Shown: positions 26,871-36,564, counted from the first letter of the stretch. The stretch: 64,000 nucleotides of DNA from Daejeonella sp. JGW-45 (GCF_029360805.1 NZ_JARKNC010000001.1:658070-722069); one strand, 5' to 3'. Program-made: numbers and translations. Notes: a model not told the origin generated them from the letters alone.

Positions 26871-27617
26871 TTAGGCGCTTGGCGATTCTTCCAGTGCAAA
26901 TCCTTCATCAACCAGGATTCTGCCGCAGTGTTCGCAAACAATAATTCTTTTACGCTGACGAATGTCCAACTGTCTCTGAGGAGGAATTTGATTGAAACAT
27001 CCCGAGCAAGAATCGCGCTGAATAGTAACTACAGCCAGGCCATTCTTGGCGTTGTTACGAAGACGGTTGTAAGCAACCAGCAAACGTTCTTCAATACGCT
27101 TTTCTGCAACATCTGCTTTTGATAATATACTGGCTTCCTCTTTTTCCGTTTCAGCAGTTATCGTATCCAGTTCAGCCTTCTTTATATCAAGATCCTTTTT
27201 GCGTTCTGTAATATTTGCTAAAGCTTTCTCATAAACTTCAGTTTTATTTTGGATCTCAAAAGTGTGCTCCTTGATTTTCTTCTCAGAAACCTGGATTTCC
27301 AAACCCTGGATTTCGATTTCTTTGGAGATCGCATCATACTCGCGGTTATTCTTAACATCGCTTAGCTGAACTTCGTATTTTTTTGTAGCAGCGAGCGCCT
27401 CCTTGATCATATTCTTACGGGTTACGATAGAATCTTCCAATTCGTCAAGTTCTGCTTTTATTTTCTGTATCCGGGTCTCCAAACCAGCAACTTCATCTTC
27501 AAGATCGGCAACTTCCATAGGAAGCTCTCCGCGGGTTTGACGAATCTTGTCGATCTGTGTATGAAGGGTTTGAAGTTCGAATAGGGCTTTTAATTTCTCT
27601 TCTACTGTTTGTTCCAT
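26871..27617 (-). CDS. Coiled-coil C4 zinc-ribbon protein (zf-RING_7 family)
   Basis: 248 residues. Residues about 5-190 form a long antiparallel coiled coil (heptad-rich, Glu/Lys-rich). The C terminus has a zinc ribbon with CSGC and CEHC about 20 residues apart and an RQRKRIIVCEHCGRIL segment. Related proteins (CT398 family) bind sigma-54 or nucleic acid partners in other phyla; the role here is unknown. Its ATG overlaps the NIF3 stop as TAATG, so translation is coupled. Confidence 0.88.
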   Translation of the reverse strand: MEQTVEEKLKALFELQTLHTQIDKIRQTRGELPMEVADLEDEVAGLETRIQKIKAELDELEDSIVTRKNMIKEALAATKKYEVQLSDVKNNREYDAISKEIEIQGLEIQVSEKKIKEHTFEIQNKTEVYEKALANITERKKDLDIKKAELDTITAETEKEEASILSKADVAEKRIEERLLVAYNRLRNNAKNGLAVVTIQRDSCSGCFNQIPPQRQLDIRQRKRIIVCEHCGRILVDEGFALEESPSA

Positions 27618-28714
27618 TAAATCAAATAATTTATGGGGTTTGTGTTCTGTACTGTTAAACGGAGGGCAAAGTTATGAAATTTTTCCGTAATTAATTCTAA
27701 CAATAATTCTTGCGTAAACTGCTCACTTTCAAAATGTCCGACATCTGCAATGATCAGCTTTCCATCGGCTTCAAAAAACTCATGATATTTGAAATCTCCT
27801 GTAATAAAAATATCCGCGCCAGCGCTTATAGCATTTTGCAAAAGAAAGCTTCCGGAGCCACCACAAACCGCCACTCTTCGTATTTTTTTTCCCCTTAAAT
27901 TCGTATGCCGGATCAGTTTTGTGTTGAGCTTTTCTTTGACATGCTTTAAAAAGCTCTCCTCATCCTGGTCTTCATCTATATTTCCTATCATCCCGGATCC
28001 AACTTGAGGATAGGGATTACTTACCGGGTAAAGATCAAAAGATACTTCTTCATACGGGTGCGCTTCAATTAAGGCTGCAACCACCCTGCGCTCGATATTA
28101 GCCGGATAAATTGTTTCAATCCTTATTTCAGGCTCCTGATGCATCGTTCCAATCTTACCAACGTGGGGATTTGTACCTTCCAAGGCTTTAAAAGTTCCAA
28201 ATCCTTCTGAATTATAACTGCATTCAGAATAATTTCCAATCCACCCGGCACCTGCATCAAACATCGCAGTACGCACTTTTTCCGCATCTGAATTCGGGCA
28301 AAATGTAACCAGTTTCTTTAAAGCACTTTCTTTAGGTTTTAAGATCCGTGGGTTTTTAACTCCCAGTTTGTCACAAATCCTTCTGTTAACCCCTTCAACA
28401 ACATTATCAAGATTAGTATGGATAGCATAAATGGCTATGTCCTTTTTAATGGCCTTGATTACTACCCTTTCCACATAATTTTTTCCATTTAGCTTTTTTA
28501 GACCTTTAAAAACAATTGGGTGATGCGAAATAACAAGATTATATCCCATCGAAATTGCCTCATCAACAACTGCTTCGGTACAGTCCAGTGAAATTAATGC
28601 ACCAGTAAGCTCTTGATCCGGATCGCCTACTATTAAACCAGAATTGTCATAATCCTCCTGATAGGCTGGAGGAGCAATAGTTTCAAGAAATAAAATCAGT
28701 TCCCGGAGTTTCAT
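27617..28714 (-). CDS. NIF3-like dinuclear metal centre protein (YbgI/YqfO)
   Basis: 365 residues with the two-part NIF3 fold and an inserted PII-like domain in the middle, typical of the YqfO branch. Metal ligands are visible in SHHPIVF and HTNLDNV and near the C terminus in DVGHFESEQ. Often annotated as GTP cyclohydrolase I type 2, but without firm proof of that activity. It is the upstream partner of the zinc-ribbon gene (TAATG overlap), an association common in Bacteroidota. Confidence 0.93.
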   Translation of the reverse strand: MKLRELILFLETIAPPAYQEDYDNSGLIVGDPDQELTGALISLDCTEAVVDEAISMGYNLVISHHPIVFKGLKKLNGKNYVERVVIKAIKKDIAIYAIHTNLDNVVEGVNRRICDKLGVKNPRILKPKESALKKLVTFCPNSDAEKVRTAMFDAGAGWIGNYSECSYNSEGFGTFKALEGTNPHVGKIGTMHQEPEIRIETIYPANIERRVVAALIEAHPYEEVSFDLYPVSNPYPQVGSGMIGNIDEDQDEESFLKHVKEKLNTKLIRHTNLRGKKIRRVAVCGGSGSFLLQNAISAGADIFITGDFKYHEFFEADGKLIIADVGHFESEQFTQELLLELITEKFHNFALRLTVQNTNPINYLI

Positions 28715-28846
28715 AAAAAATTAGCGAAGGATATCAGCAGTAAGCCCCGATGCCCTACTGTTACTTATTATTAAGGAGAACGTAAAAAGGAGCCCTTGGG
28801 GTATAAAATTAGTGATAAGAGCAGGTTATACTTTGAAATGGTTGTG

Positions 28847-29212
28847 TCAGGAATTTGATGCCATCATCTTAACCATCTGCAAAGCTTCGTAAGCCGCTTT
28901 CTGATTATAGTCGGTAGCGATTGATTTATGATTAATAACATCTACTATGGTTCCGATAAAACACAAACCAGCGGTTAAAATATAAAGAATTCCCATACCC
29001 ATCTGCCCGACCACAAAACGTTGAATCCCCGCGATGCCTAAAAACCCGAGGATTGTAAACAGCAGTATATCCTGGGGACTTTTACGCTTCCCGGAATAAA
29101 ACATGACAAAATTTTGTGCCTGCCTCTCATCCATCCCCATCATAACTTGTTTAAGATATGAGTATTCTTCCGGGTTCATGCCACGGAGATTAATGAGCAG
29201 ATCTTTTTCCAT
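28847..29212 (-). CDS. TM2-domain membrane protein
   Basis: 121 residues. A short cytoplasmic N terminus is followed by a TM2 domain: a basic stretch, helix ILLFTILGFLGIAGIQRFVVGQ, a glycine-rich turn and helix ILYILTAGLCFIGTIVDV. The family function is unknown. It lies one base after the DUF2752 stop, as third gene of a three-gene membrane-protein operon. Confidence 0.88.
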   Translation of the reverse strand: MEKDLLINLRGMNPEEYSYLKQVMMGMDERQAQNFVMFYSGKRKSPQDILLFTILGFLGIAGIQRFVVGQMGMGILYILTAGLCFIGTIVDVINHKSIATDYNQKAAYEALQMVKMMASNS

Positions 29213-29213
29213 G

Positions 29214-29510
29214 CTAAATGTTGTTTTTGCTCAATAAATTTAATAGGAATTTATTTAATAGTTGCAATATCCTGCAAATTAGAATCCCAAAGGCCGGGAT
29301 ACCGAACCAGTGTTGTTTGAAGGAAAGACTAAACTCTCCGTGTAGAAGATAACTCACAGATCTCCCAAGACCACAGCCAGGGCACCACGAAAATCCAAGA
29401 TTTTCCAAGGGACATAGGGTGAAATGATGAACGCGTTGCGGATATGAAAGACCAAAAAAGATAAGGGCGCCAGACCAGATGATAAGTTCAAGGGGCCACT
29501 TTGCAAACAT
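29214..29510 (-). CDS. DUF2752 membrane protein
   Basis: 98 residues with two or three helices and the DUF2752 signature TLCPLENLGFSWCPGCGLGRS, which includes CPxCG. The function is unknown. Its ATG overlaps the DUF4199 stop (TAATG), so it is translationally coupled. Confidence 0.87.
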   Translation of the reverse strand: MFAKWPLELIIWSGALIFFGLSYPQRVHHFTLCPLENLGFSWCPGCGLGRSVSYLLHGEFSLSFKQHWFGIPAFGILICRILQLLNKFLLNLLSKNNI

Positions 29511-29926
29511 TACAGGTGCTTTTGCTTGTTCATCAAAATTAATGAAATCGCCAGGTTAAACAATATCCCAATTAGTACAGCAGCAGCAATCCGGTACATA
29601 TAATCGGTGTTCATTACACTAACATTTACCTGCACGTAAACTATCGCAAAAAAAGCTGCGATAACACCACCAATTGCTATGATTTTAAATCCTTCAAAAA
29701 GACCTTCAAAAAACTCCATCTTCCCGCCTGAAATATGGTCCCGGTAATTTTTTATCCCCGTGTATAAACCGATTGCCGGGATTAACATAGATGCCCATTC
29801 CATCCATTGCATCTTGCTTGCCTCTTCTATTGAGTCTTTTGCATATACACCAGAAAAGTGCATAACCAGAATCCATATGCCACTTAGAATACCTGTTATT
29901 ATACCATACTTTGCTGCATTTCTCAT
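29510..29926 (-). CDS. DUF4199 membrane protein
   Basis: 138 residues, about four transmembrane helices, matching the Bacteroidota family DUF4199 (MRNAAKYGIITGI...MEWASMLIPAIGLYTGIKNYRD, read as separate segments). First gene of DUF4199-DUF2752-TM2. Function unknown. Confidence 0.87.
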   Translation of the reverse strand: MRNAAKYGIITGILSGIWILVMHFSGVYAKDSIEEASKMQWMEWASMLIPAIGLYTGIKNYRDHISGGKMEFFEGLFEGFKIIAIGGVIAAFFAIVYVQVNVSVMNTDYMYRIAAAVLIGILFNLAISLILMNKQKHL

Positions 29927-30127
29927 TTTGTCGAACGTTTAGGTTTTTATGTTTAATTGCATATTTAACATTAAAAACAAATAACTGTTTGTAAAAAAGC
30001 CCGGCCTTTGAATTATTTTTTAACTGAAAAGAACAACTGATTCTAATAAATATAGCTCTTTTAATAGAAAGGCAAAGCAAATATTTTGGCCCTGCCAGCT
30101 AAACCTTCTGATTTACTTCTTTACTCG

Positions 30128-30135
30128 TATATTTG
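30128..30135 (+). promoter_or_regulatory. TAnnTTTG (-7) box before mfd
   Basis: TATATTTG, 16 bp before the GTG at 30152. Because a transcript starting here cannot include the TTG at 30086, the box argues for GTG as the true start of mfd. Between box and GTG lies a five-codon frame (ATG 30138, MKFKV, TGA) whose stop overlaps the GTG. Confidence 0.5.
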
Positions 30136-30151
30136 CAATGAAATTCAAAGT

Positions 30152-33100
30152 GTGAGTATCCGGGAAATTTTAAATCATTACAAGTCGGATCCCCGTGTTG
30201 CCTGCCTGGCTGAAGCTGTTAAAAGTGGCGGAAATCAACGGGTTCATCTAAAAGGTCTTATCGGTTCGAGCGATTCGGTAATAGCGATAGCATTGTATTT
30301 TTTGCAGCACCGGAATATGATCTTTGTTCTTCCAGAACGGGAAGAAGCTGCCTTTTTCCTCAGCGATCTTGAAAATCTTCTTGAAAAAGAAGTACTGCTT
30401 TTCCCGTCTTCCTTTAGAAAATCCTTCGACTTTACTTTGGTTGACAGCAGCAATGTGCTTCAGCGAGCAGAGGTATTAAATGAACTGATCCATTCAAGTG
30501 AATTCGGCAAAATAATAGTTACGTATCCTGAGGCTCTTGCCGAAAAGGTTATTGACAGGGCGGCACTGGAAAAGAACACCCTGGAAATTTCCACAGGCAA
30601 TAAACTTGGCATAGACTTCATCAACGAGTTTCTTGTAGAATATGATTTCGAACGTGTAGACTTTGTTTATGAGCCCGGCCAGTTTTCAATCCGGGGCGGT
30701 ATAGTCGATATATTTTCGTTTTCTCATGACCTGCCATACAGGGTTGAGTTTTTTGCTGATTTCATTGAAAGTATAAGAACTTTCGAAATAGAGGACCAGC
30801 TTTCTGTGGAACAGGTACAAAGTATTACGATTGTTCCTAATGTTCAATCCAAATTTCTTACGGATCATAACATTTCACTTCTCGAGTACGTTGAGAGGGA
30901 TACCCTCATCTGGTTTAAGGACGTTCAGTTTACGTTGGATGTTGTAAAGACTGGGTTCAAAAAAGCGCTTGAGTTTTGGAAAGCACTGGCTGCTGAGGAT
31001 AAACATCAAAATCCACACTGGATAGATCCAAAATTTAATTTTACAGACGAGAAACTTCTTGCCGACCAGCTTCGAGACTTTGCCCTGGTTGAATTCGGAA
31101 AGCAGTTCTTTTATGAGGCCGCCACAACGGTGTCTTTTGAGATCAAGCCGCAGCCATCTTTTAACAAGGATTTTAATCTTTTAATTCACAATTTTAAAGA
31201 AAATGAAAAGGCCGGCCTCGAGAATCTCATCTTTACTGATTCCACAAAACAGATTGAACGCCTTTATAGTATTTTCGACGACATTGATCCGACGGTAAGT
31301 TTCAAACCGGTTCATTTATCTTTAAGAGAAGGCTTTATTGATCATGGCCAAAAGCTGGCATGTTATACCGATCACCAGATTTTCGACCGGTATTATAAGT
31401 ATAAATTAAAAAAGGGCTATATCCGCTCGCAAGCGATCACCCTTAAAGAGCTTCGCGAGTTGAAACCCGGCGATTATATTACTCATATTGACCATGGAAT
31501 AGGGAAATATGCGGGCCTGGAAAAAGTTGATGTAAACGGGCGCTCACAGGAAATGATCCGGCTGGTATATGCAGACAATGACCTGCTTTACGTAAACATC
31601 AATTCCTTAAATCGCATTTCCAAATATTCAGGAAAGGACGGAACAATCCCGAAACTAAATAAACTTGGCACTGATGTTTGGGAGAAACTAAAGAAAACCA
31701 CTAAAAAAAAAGTTAAGGATATAGCGCGTGACCTCATTAAACTTTACGCAATACGAAAAGCACAAACGGGCACGGCATTCCTTCCGGACACCTATTTACA
31801 AACTGAACTCGAAGCCTCCTTTATCTACGAAGACACTCCGGATCAGGTAAAAGCAACTGCTGATGTAAAAAGAGATATGGAGTCACCTCATCCAATGGAC
31901 AGACTGGTTTGCGGTGATGTAGGATTTGGCAAAACGGAAATTGCCATCAGAGCAGCTTTTAAAGCTGTGGCCGATAGTAAGCAAGTGGCTATCTTAGTTC
32001 CTACAACAATCCTGGCGTTGCAGCATTTCAAAACCTTTACGTCCCGTTTGGCAGACTTTCCCTGCACTATTGACTATATAAACCGGTTCAAGTCAACGAA
32101 ACAGATCAAAGAAACACTGGAAAAACTCGCGGACGGGAAAGTTGATATTATCATCGGTACTCACCGAATAGTAAGCAAAGACGTCAAGTTCAAGGACCTG
32201 GGGCTTTTGATCATCGATGAAGAGCAAAAGTTTGGTGTTAGCGTTAAGGAGAAACTAAAGCAATTTCGCGCCAACGTCGATACACTGACTCTTACAGCTA
32301 CTCCTATTCCAAGAACTCTGCATTTTTCTTTAATGGGAGCCCGCGACCTTAGCATTATTAACACGCCGCCGCCAAACAGGCAACCTGTGGTGACAGAGCT
32401 TCATGTTTTTAATGAAAAGCTGATCAAAGAAGCAGTTGAGTTCGAAATTGACCGTGGCGGGCAAATTTTCTTCATTCACAATCGCGTTCAGGATCTGATG
32501 CAGCTGGGTGGATTAATAAACACTCTTGTCCCAAAGGCGCGAATTGGAATTGCCCATGGCCAGCTTGAAGGAGATGCATTGGAGGATGTAATGTTGAAAT
32601 TTATATCTGGGGATTACGATGTCCTGGTTGCTACCACCATCATTGAGGCAGGGCTTGATATTGCCAATGCGAATACCATCCTGATCAATCACGCCCATAT
32701 GTTCGGACTAAGCGACCTTCACCAGATGCGGGGACGTGTGGGGCGGTCAAATAAGAAAGCGTTTTGCTATTTGCTGAGTCCGCCACTATCCACTCTTACC
32801 AATGAAGCGCGAAAAAGGCTTAGCGCGATTGAAGAGTTTTCCGATCTTGGCAGCGGGTTTAACGTGGCAATGCGCGATCTTGATATTCGTGGAAGTGGGA
32901 ATCTTCTTGGAGCTGAACAAAGCGGCTTCATCGCTGAAATAGGTTTCGAGATGTATCATAAAATACTTGATGAGGCCATTCAGGAATTAAAGGATGATGA
33001 GTTTAAAAATTTGTTTGCCGAAGAAAAACCAAGGCCATTTATCTCTTTCACTCACGTTGATACAGATCTTGAAGTGCTCATCCCTGATGAATATGTAACC

Positions 33101-33511
33101 AATATCGCTGAACGTTATAACCTCTACACGGAATTGTCCAACATTGAAAACGAAACAGCTCTTGATGAATTCCGGCAAAAGCTCATCGATCGATTTGGCC
33201 CGGTTCCGGCACAAGTAGACGAGCTTATAAATACCTGGCGCCTTCAGTGGTTGGGAAAAATGATAGGGTTTGAAAAAATCACCTTTAAAAAAGGCGTGCT
33301 TCGTGGGTATTTTATAAGCAACCAGCAATCACCTTACTACGAAACCGAACAGTTTGGCCGTGTTTTGCAGTTTGTTCAGGCGCATCCGCGAATTTGCAAT
33401 CTTAAAGAGGTAAAAAATTCGCTGAGATTAGCGATCGAGCATGTTAGTACGCTTGACATGGCTATAGATACCTTACAGGAAATTGCCCTACCACAGCCCG
33501 TTAATCCGTGA
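30152..33511 (+). CDS. mfd: Transcription-repair coupling factor Mfd
   Basis: About 1119 residues. It displaces stalled RNA polymerase and recruits UvrA. Order: UvrB-like N-terminal domains; the RNA-polymerase-interacting domain (PGDYITHIDHGIGKYAGLEK); RecG-like translocase with Walker A GDVGFGKTE, DEEQ box (DEEQKFG) and TATPIPRTL; the TRG-like and C-terminal domains. No ATG is available at the N terminus. The open frame extends upstream to a TTG at 30086, but homologues begin at the SIREILNHYKSD segment, and a promoter box lies between the two candidates, so GTG 30152 is preferred. The 3' end overlaps the convergent tonB-like gene by 11 bp. Confidence 0.96.
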   Translation: MSIREILNHYKSDPRVACLAEAVKSGGNQRVHLKGLIGSSDSVIAIALYFLQHRNMIFVLPEREEAAFFLSDLENLLEKEVLLFPSSFRKSFDFTLVDSSNVLQRAEVLNELIHSSEFGKIIVTYPEALAEKVIDRAALEKNTLEISTGNKLGIDFINEFLVEYDFERVDFVYEPGQFSIRGGIVDIFSFSHDLPYRVEFFADFIESIRTFEIEDQLSVEQVQSITIVPNVQSKFLTDHNISLLEYVERDTLIWFKDVQFTLDVVKTGFKKALEFWKALAAEDKHQNPHWIDPKFNFTDEKLLADQLRDFALVEFGKQFFYEAATTVSFEIKPQPSFNKDFNLLIHNFKENEKAGLENLIFTDSTKQIERLYSIFDDIDPTVSFKPVHLSLREGFIDHGQKLACYTDHQIFDRYYKYKLKKGYIRSQAITLKELRELKPGDYITHIDHGIGKYAGLEKVDVNGRSQEMIRLVYADNDLLYVNINSLNRISKYSGKDGTIPKLNKLGTDVWEKLKKTTKKKVKDIARDLIKLYAIRKAQTGTAFLPDTYLQTELEASFIYEDTPDQVKATADVKRDMESPHPMDRLVCGDVGFGKTEIAIRAAFKAVADSKQVAILVPTTILALQHFKTFTSRLADFPCTIDYINRFKSTKQIKETLEKLADGKVDIIIGTHRIVSKDVKFKDLGLLIIDEEQKFGVSVKEKLKQFRANVDTLTLTATPIPRTLHFSLMGARDLSIINTPPPNRQPVVTELHVFNEKLIKEAVEFEIDRGGQIFFIHNRVQDLMQLGGLINTLVPKARIGIAHGQLEGDALEDVMLKFISGDYDVLVATTIIEAGLDIANANTILINHAHMFGLSDLHQMRGRVGRSNKKAFCYLLSPPLSTLTNEARKRLSAIEEFSDLGSGFNVAMRDLDIRGSGNLLGAEQSGFIAEIGFEMYHKILDEAIQELKDDEFKNLFAEEKPRPFISFTHVDTDLEVLIPDEYVTNIAERYNLYTELSNIENETALDEFRQKLIDRFGPVPAQVDELINTWRLQWLGKMIGFEKITFKKGVLRGYFISNQQSPYYETEQFGRVLQFVQAHPRICNLKEVKNSLRLAIEHVSTLDMAIDTLQEIALPQPVNP

Positions 33512-34565
33512 GCTGGTAAGTAATTGGTTGTACATACGAAGTCCTTACTGCTTTCCCCTCGGCCATACCCGGTTTCCATGGTTGGGATAATTTTAGAACC
33601 CGGATAGCTTCTTCGTCACAACCATTTCCGATACCCCGTATTACCTTAAAGTCGCTTAATGTGCCGTTTTTTTCCACAATAAACCCAATGTAAACCTTTC
33701 CCTGGACTTTGTTTTCCCTGGCTTTAGCAGGATATCGAAGAGTAGAACCCAAATACTTCGCCAGAGCCCGTGTACCTCCCGGATATTCCGGAGACGTTTC
33801 TACACTACCCAGATCATACAATTTGCCCTCATAACGGGCCTCCGGATTTGTACTTTCCACAGGGTTCGCCATCGGAACAGCAGGACTTTCTATGGCAGCT
33901 TCGGGAGCAGGCTGCCAGTCGGTTTCCTCCCCTGCCAGACTATCCTGATATGGGCCAAGATCATAAGAACTTAAATTCTTTATCTCAACTTCACGTAAAG
34001 CTTTAATCTTACCCTCTTCGTTGATCACCATCTCGAACTTTACATCTGCAGATTCTTCTTTATTTACAGAAGCTTTGATATAACTGACTTTTGCCCAATA
34101 GGTGGCCACAAGATCCGCTCCGCTACGGTCATAATCCAGCGTAGAAACTATCCATTGCAGCTTTTGGTTTTGCAGTTCTGAATTCCGCTTGTAATATAAT
34201 TCCTTTAATCGCTTATGTGTAAGGTTATGATAGTTGTAGTAGGTTTGGGTGATCGGTGAAAAATAGCTCGGCGGATCAAAATACCCTCGCCGTTGATCGT
34301 TATAAAAGGCTTCGATAAATTTAATCAGGGATGATCTTACTTCAGAATCGCTCATCCTGGCATTTTCATTCAGAACGTCGGAATTATCGTCGTCAATGAC
34401 AGTAACTACCTCCGGCTTTTTTGAAAACAAGCCATTTAGGTTATCGACAAACAGGGTCAGGTAGCCCATAACAAGAATAACCAAGCCGAGACCAATACCC
34501 ATGTATATCAGGGACCTGTCTTTTTTTATATCTCCATCTACCTCTTGTTTAACCGGCTCTTCCAT
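33501..34565 (-). CDS. TonB C-terminal-domain protein (energy-transducer-like)
   Basis: 354 residues. One transmembrane helix (about 19-42), a middle region of about 160 residues with a NTF2/DUF4440-like look (SSLIKFIEAFYNDQRRGYFDPPSYFSPITQTYY), a proline-rich linker, and a TonB C-terminal domain (about 260-354: YPGGTRALAKYLGSTLRYPAKA, VQGKVYIGFIVEKNG, AIRVLKLSQPWKPGM). No exbB or exbD genes are nearby, so it may be a non-canonical transducer or envelope protein. It overlaps the mfd 3' end by 11 bp. Confidence 0.85.
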   Translation of the reverse strand: MEEPVKQEVDGDIKKDRSLIYMGIGLGLVILVMGYLTLFVDNLNGLFSKKPEVVTVIDDDNSDVLNENARMSDSEVRSSLIKFIEAFYNDQRRGYFDPPSYFSPITQTYYNYHNLTHKRLKELYYKRNSELQNQKLQWIVSTLDYDRSGADLVATYWAKVSYIKASVNKEESADVKFEMVINEEGKIKALREVEIKNLSSYDLGPYQDSLAGEETDWQPAPEAAIESPAVPMANPVESTNPEARYEGKLYDLGSVETSPEYPGGTRALAKYLGSTLRYPAKARENKVQGKVYIGFIVEKNGTLSDFKVIRGIGNGCDEEAIRVLKLSQPWKPGMAEGKAVRTSYVQPITYQLTD

Positions 34566-34616
34566 GACTGTCAGTTTTTTCCAGATCTAAATTGACAAAC
34601 CTCAACAATAACTTTA

Positions 34617-35423
34617 TTAAAAGCTTCGCAGGAACTGCAAATATACAAATACAAGGGGTGCCGCAAGCAATAAACCATCAAAGCGATCCAGCAGACCACC
34701 ATGACCTGGCAACAAAGAACCTGAGTCCTTAGCAGAAAGGCTTCGTTTTAACATTGATTCCGCAAGATCGCCAAGGGTGCCAGCGGTTACGATTATGACG
34801 GACATCCCTAACCAGTGTATTAGTGACAACTCGTTAAAATAAATTGAAATAATAACCGCTGCAAGTAAACTAGTAAACATCCCACCGGCAAAACCTTCCC
34901 ATGATTTTTTTGGCGAATGCCTCTCAAACAAGCGATGTTTCCCTATAGTTATCCCAAAAAGGTAAGCACCTGTATCGTTCGACCATAAAAGGACTAAAAA
35001 AGCCAGGGGATACTGAAAAGAATAGGATCCATCTACGAAGGCGATTGCGTAAAAAAAACAGAAGGGCAGACCAGCGAAAAGAACCCCGAATATAGTATAG
35101 GAGATGTTGTGAAAAGGATTGGCATGTTTTCTGTAAAGTTCGGCGATAATAATAAATATAGCTACCGGAACACAAATAAGTGTGTTAATCAACGGTTCAC
35201 CCAGGAAAAAAAACATGCTTAAGGGCAGGTAGATGCTGATAACCAGCGCAAGACCCCAGCGTTTCTGTGGTTTTACATCTTCCGTTGATACCAAACGGTA
35301 AAATTCTTCAGTGCAGAGAACACTTAGTATCAGGAAAAAAAGGGTAAACGCATACGCACCAAGAAGTACCGATGCGAGCATTACGCCTACAAAAAAAAAT
35401 CCTGTTATAGCTCTTGTTCTCAT
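34617..35423 (-). CDS. cdsA: Phosphatidate cytidylyltransferase
   Basis: Makes CDP-diacylglycerol at the inner membrane. 268 residues with about seven helices. The family signature is intact: SMLKRSLSAKD...LLPGHGGLLDRFDGL near the C terminus, and SPKKSWEG in the middle. The ATG overlaps the DUF2007 stop as TAATG, so the gene is coupled to DUF2007 and the CPBP protease upstream. Confidence 0.96.
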   Translation of the reverse strand: MRTRAITGFFFVGVMLASVLLGAYAFTLFFLILSVLCTEEFYRLVSTEDVKPQKRWGLALVISIYLPLSMFFFLGEPLINTLICVPVAIFIIIAELYRKHANPFHNISYTIFGVLFAGLPFCFFYAIAFVDGSYSFQYPLAFLVLLWSNDTGAYLFGITIGKHRLFERHSPKKSWEGFAGGMFTSLLAAVIISIYFNELSLIHWLGMSVIIVTAGTLGDLAESMLKRSLSAKDSGSLLPGHGGLLDRFDGLLLAAPLVFVYLQFLRSF

Positions 35424-35626
35424 TAAAGTTCGTTTTTTATTATTATTTCAAGCGCCTTTTGAAACTGACCTTCGTGGATGTAAACTTCCACTTCACCTAA
35501 TTGGTACGGGAAGCCCTGCTTGTTAATTATTATTGCTTCGACATCACTTTCCATCAGTACCTGCCTGACAAGCTCAGACTTGAAAAAATCGTGCGAAGTA
35601 TAGATCTTAATCCAACCTGCTTCCAT
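35423..35626 (-). CDS. DUF2007 small protein
   Basis: 67 residues matching the DUF2007 (putative signal-transducing protein) family: WIKIYTSHDFFKSELVRQVLMESDVEAIIINKQ, then a YQLGEVEVYIHEGQFQKALEII strand-helix. It overlaps the CPBP gene by 20 bp and the cdsA start by one base, which places it in a single translation-coupled unit. Confidence 0.85.
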   Translation of the reverse strand: MEAGWIKIYTSHDFFKSELVRQVLMESDVEAIIINKQGFPYQLGEVEVYIHEGQFQKALEIIIKNEL

Positions 35627-36548
35627 CCGTTCTTTCAGATAAACTCAGCCTATATTTTAAAGACGTAGTATAAAACGACCATAGCAAAGCAGCCCCTGCT
35701 AAAAAACTAATTATATAAACATAAAACGCTGAAGGATCCGGCTGGTCGAGCTTGTCTAATGAAATCCCCTTTTGCTGATAAACATACGCCGTTGCTACTG
35801 CCACAGCATTATTAATAAAATGGGCAAGAACCGGGATCCATATTGTTTCGCTCCAGATTAGCAAATACCCGAAAAGAGCACCGAGCAGCATTCGCGGAAT
35901 GAATCCATAGAATTGGACGTGTATAGCACTGAAAATAATTGCGGTGATCCATATAGCTAAATGTTTATTGCCGGTCCATTTTCCAAATAATTTTTGAAGG
36001 CATCCTCTAAAAATAAATTCCTCGCCTAAAGCCGGTATCACAGCGAGCATCAAGATATTTATAAGCAAGACGCCAACATTATTCATCCGCAAAAGCTCTT
36101 TTGTCATTGCGGCCATTTCCTTTTCCTTTAATAACATCCAGGTCTCCAGATCGTGCAAGAAATCAGGCAGCTTCATGCTCTTGTTCAGATCGGCGCTCAA
36201 TTCCAGGACCGGCGCGAAAGCGATCATGATCAGAACAGCAAGTATCATCAATATAGCTGGAAATCTATTAAGTTTTAAATATGAAACCCAGTTTGCATCC
36301 TCCTGTTTAGCAAAAAACAAAGCTGGTACTATAAACATGCCGGTTGATGTAAATATCTGAAGGATCCTGAGTACTTCAATGGAAACAGCACCTCCATTCG
36401 ACATAATCATAAGAGCCTTTAAACCATATAATGATACTATTACAATGATGGCAATAACCGTGAATACAAGCGCCCCTCCCATCATAAGAAGCAGTAGTAG
36501 TAACAGGGATACAAAAGGATGACGTTCTGCTGACGAGGATCTTAACAT
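35607..36548 (-). CDS. CPBP-family intramembrane glutamic endopeptidase
   Basis: 313 residues with about eight transmembrane helices. Abi/CPBP motif 1 is E176-E177-F-I-F-R181, motif 2 FSAIHVQFYG and motif 3 HFINNAVAV. This matches CAAX-protease/bacteriocin-processing homologues; the substrate is unknown. First gene of the CPBP-DUF2007-cdsA unit; it diverges from dusB. Confidence 0.93.
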   Translation of the reverse strand: MLRSSSAERHPFVSLLLLLLLMMGGALVFTVIAIIVIVSLYGLKALMIMSNGGAVSIEVLRILQIFTSTGMFIVPALFFAKQEDANWVSYLKLNRFPAILMILAVLIMIAFAPVLELSADLNKSMKLPDFLHDLETWMLLKEKEMAAMTKELLRMNNVGVLLINILMLAVIPALGEEFIFRGCLQKLFGKWTGNKHLAIWITAIIFSAIHVQFYGFIPRMLLGALFGYLLIWSETIWIPVLAHFINNAVAVATAYVYQQKGISLDKLDQPDPSAFYVYIISFLAGAALLWSFYTTSLKYRLSLSERTDGSRLD

Positions 36549-36564
36549 GCTGGCTAATTATTTG

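Noticed and set aside
29706..30080. 124-codon minus-strand frame over DUF4199 and its upstream spacer
   Set aside because: Shadow of the DUF4199 gene in another frame; the DUF4199 frame has clear membrane helices and a coupled downstream gene.
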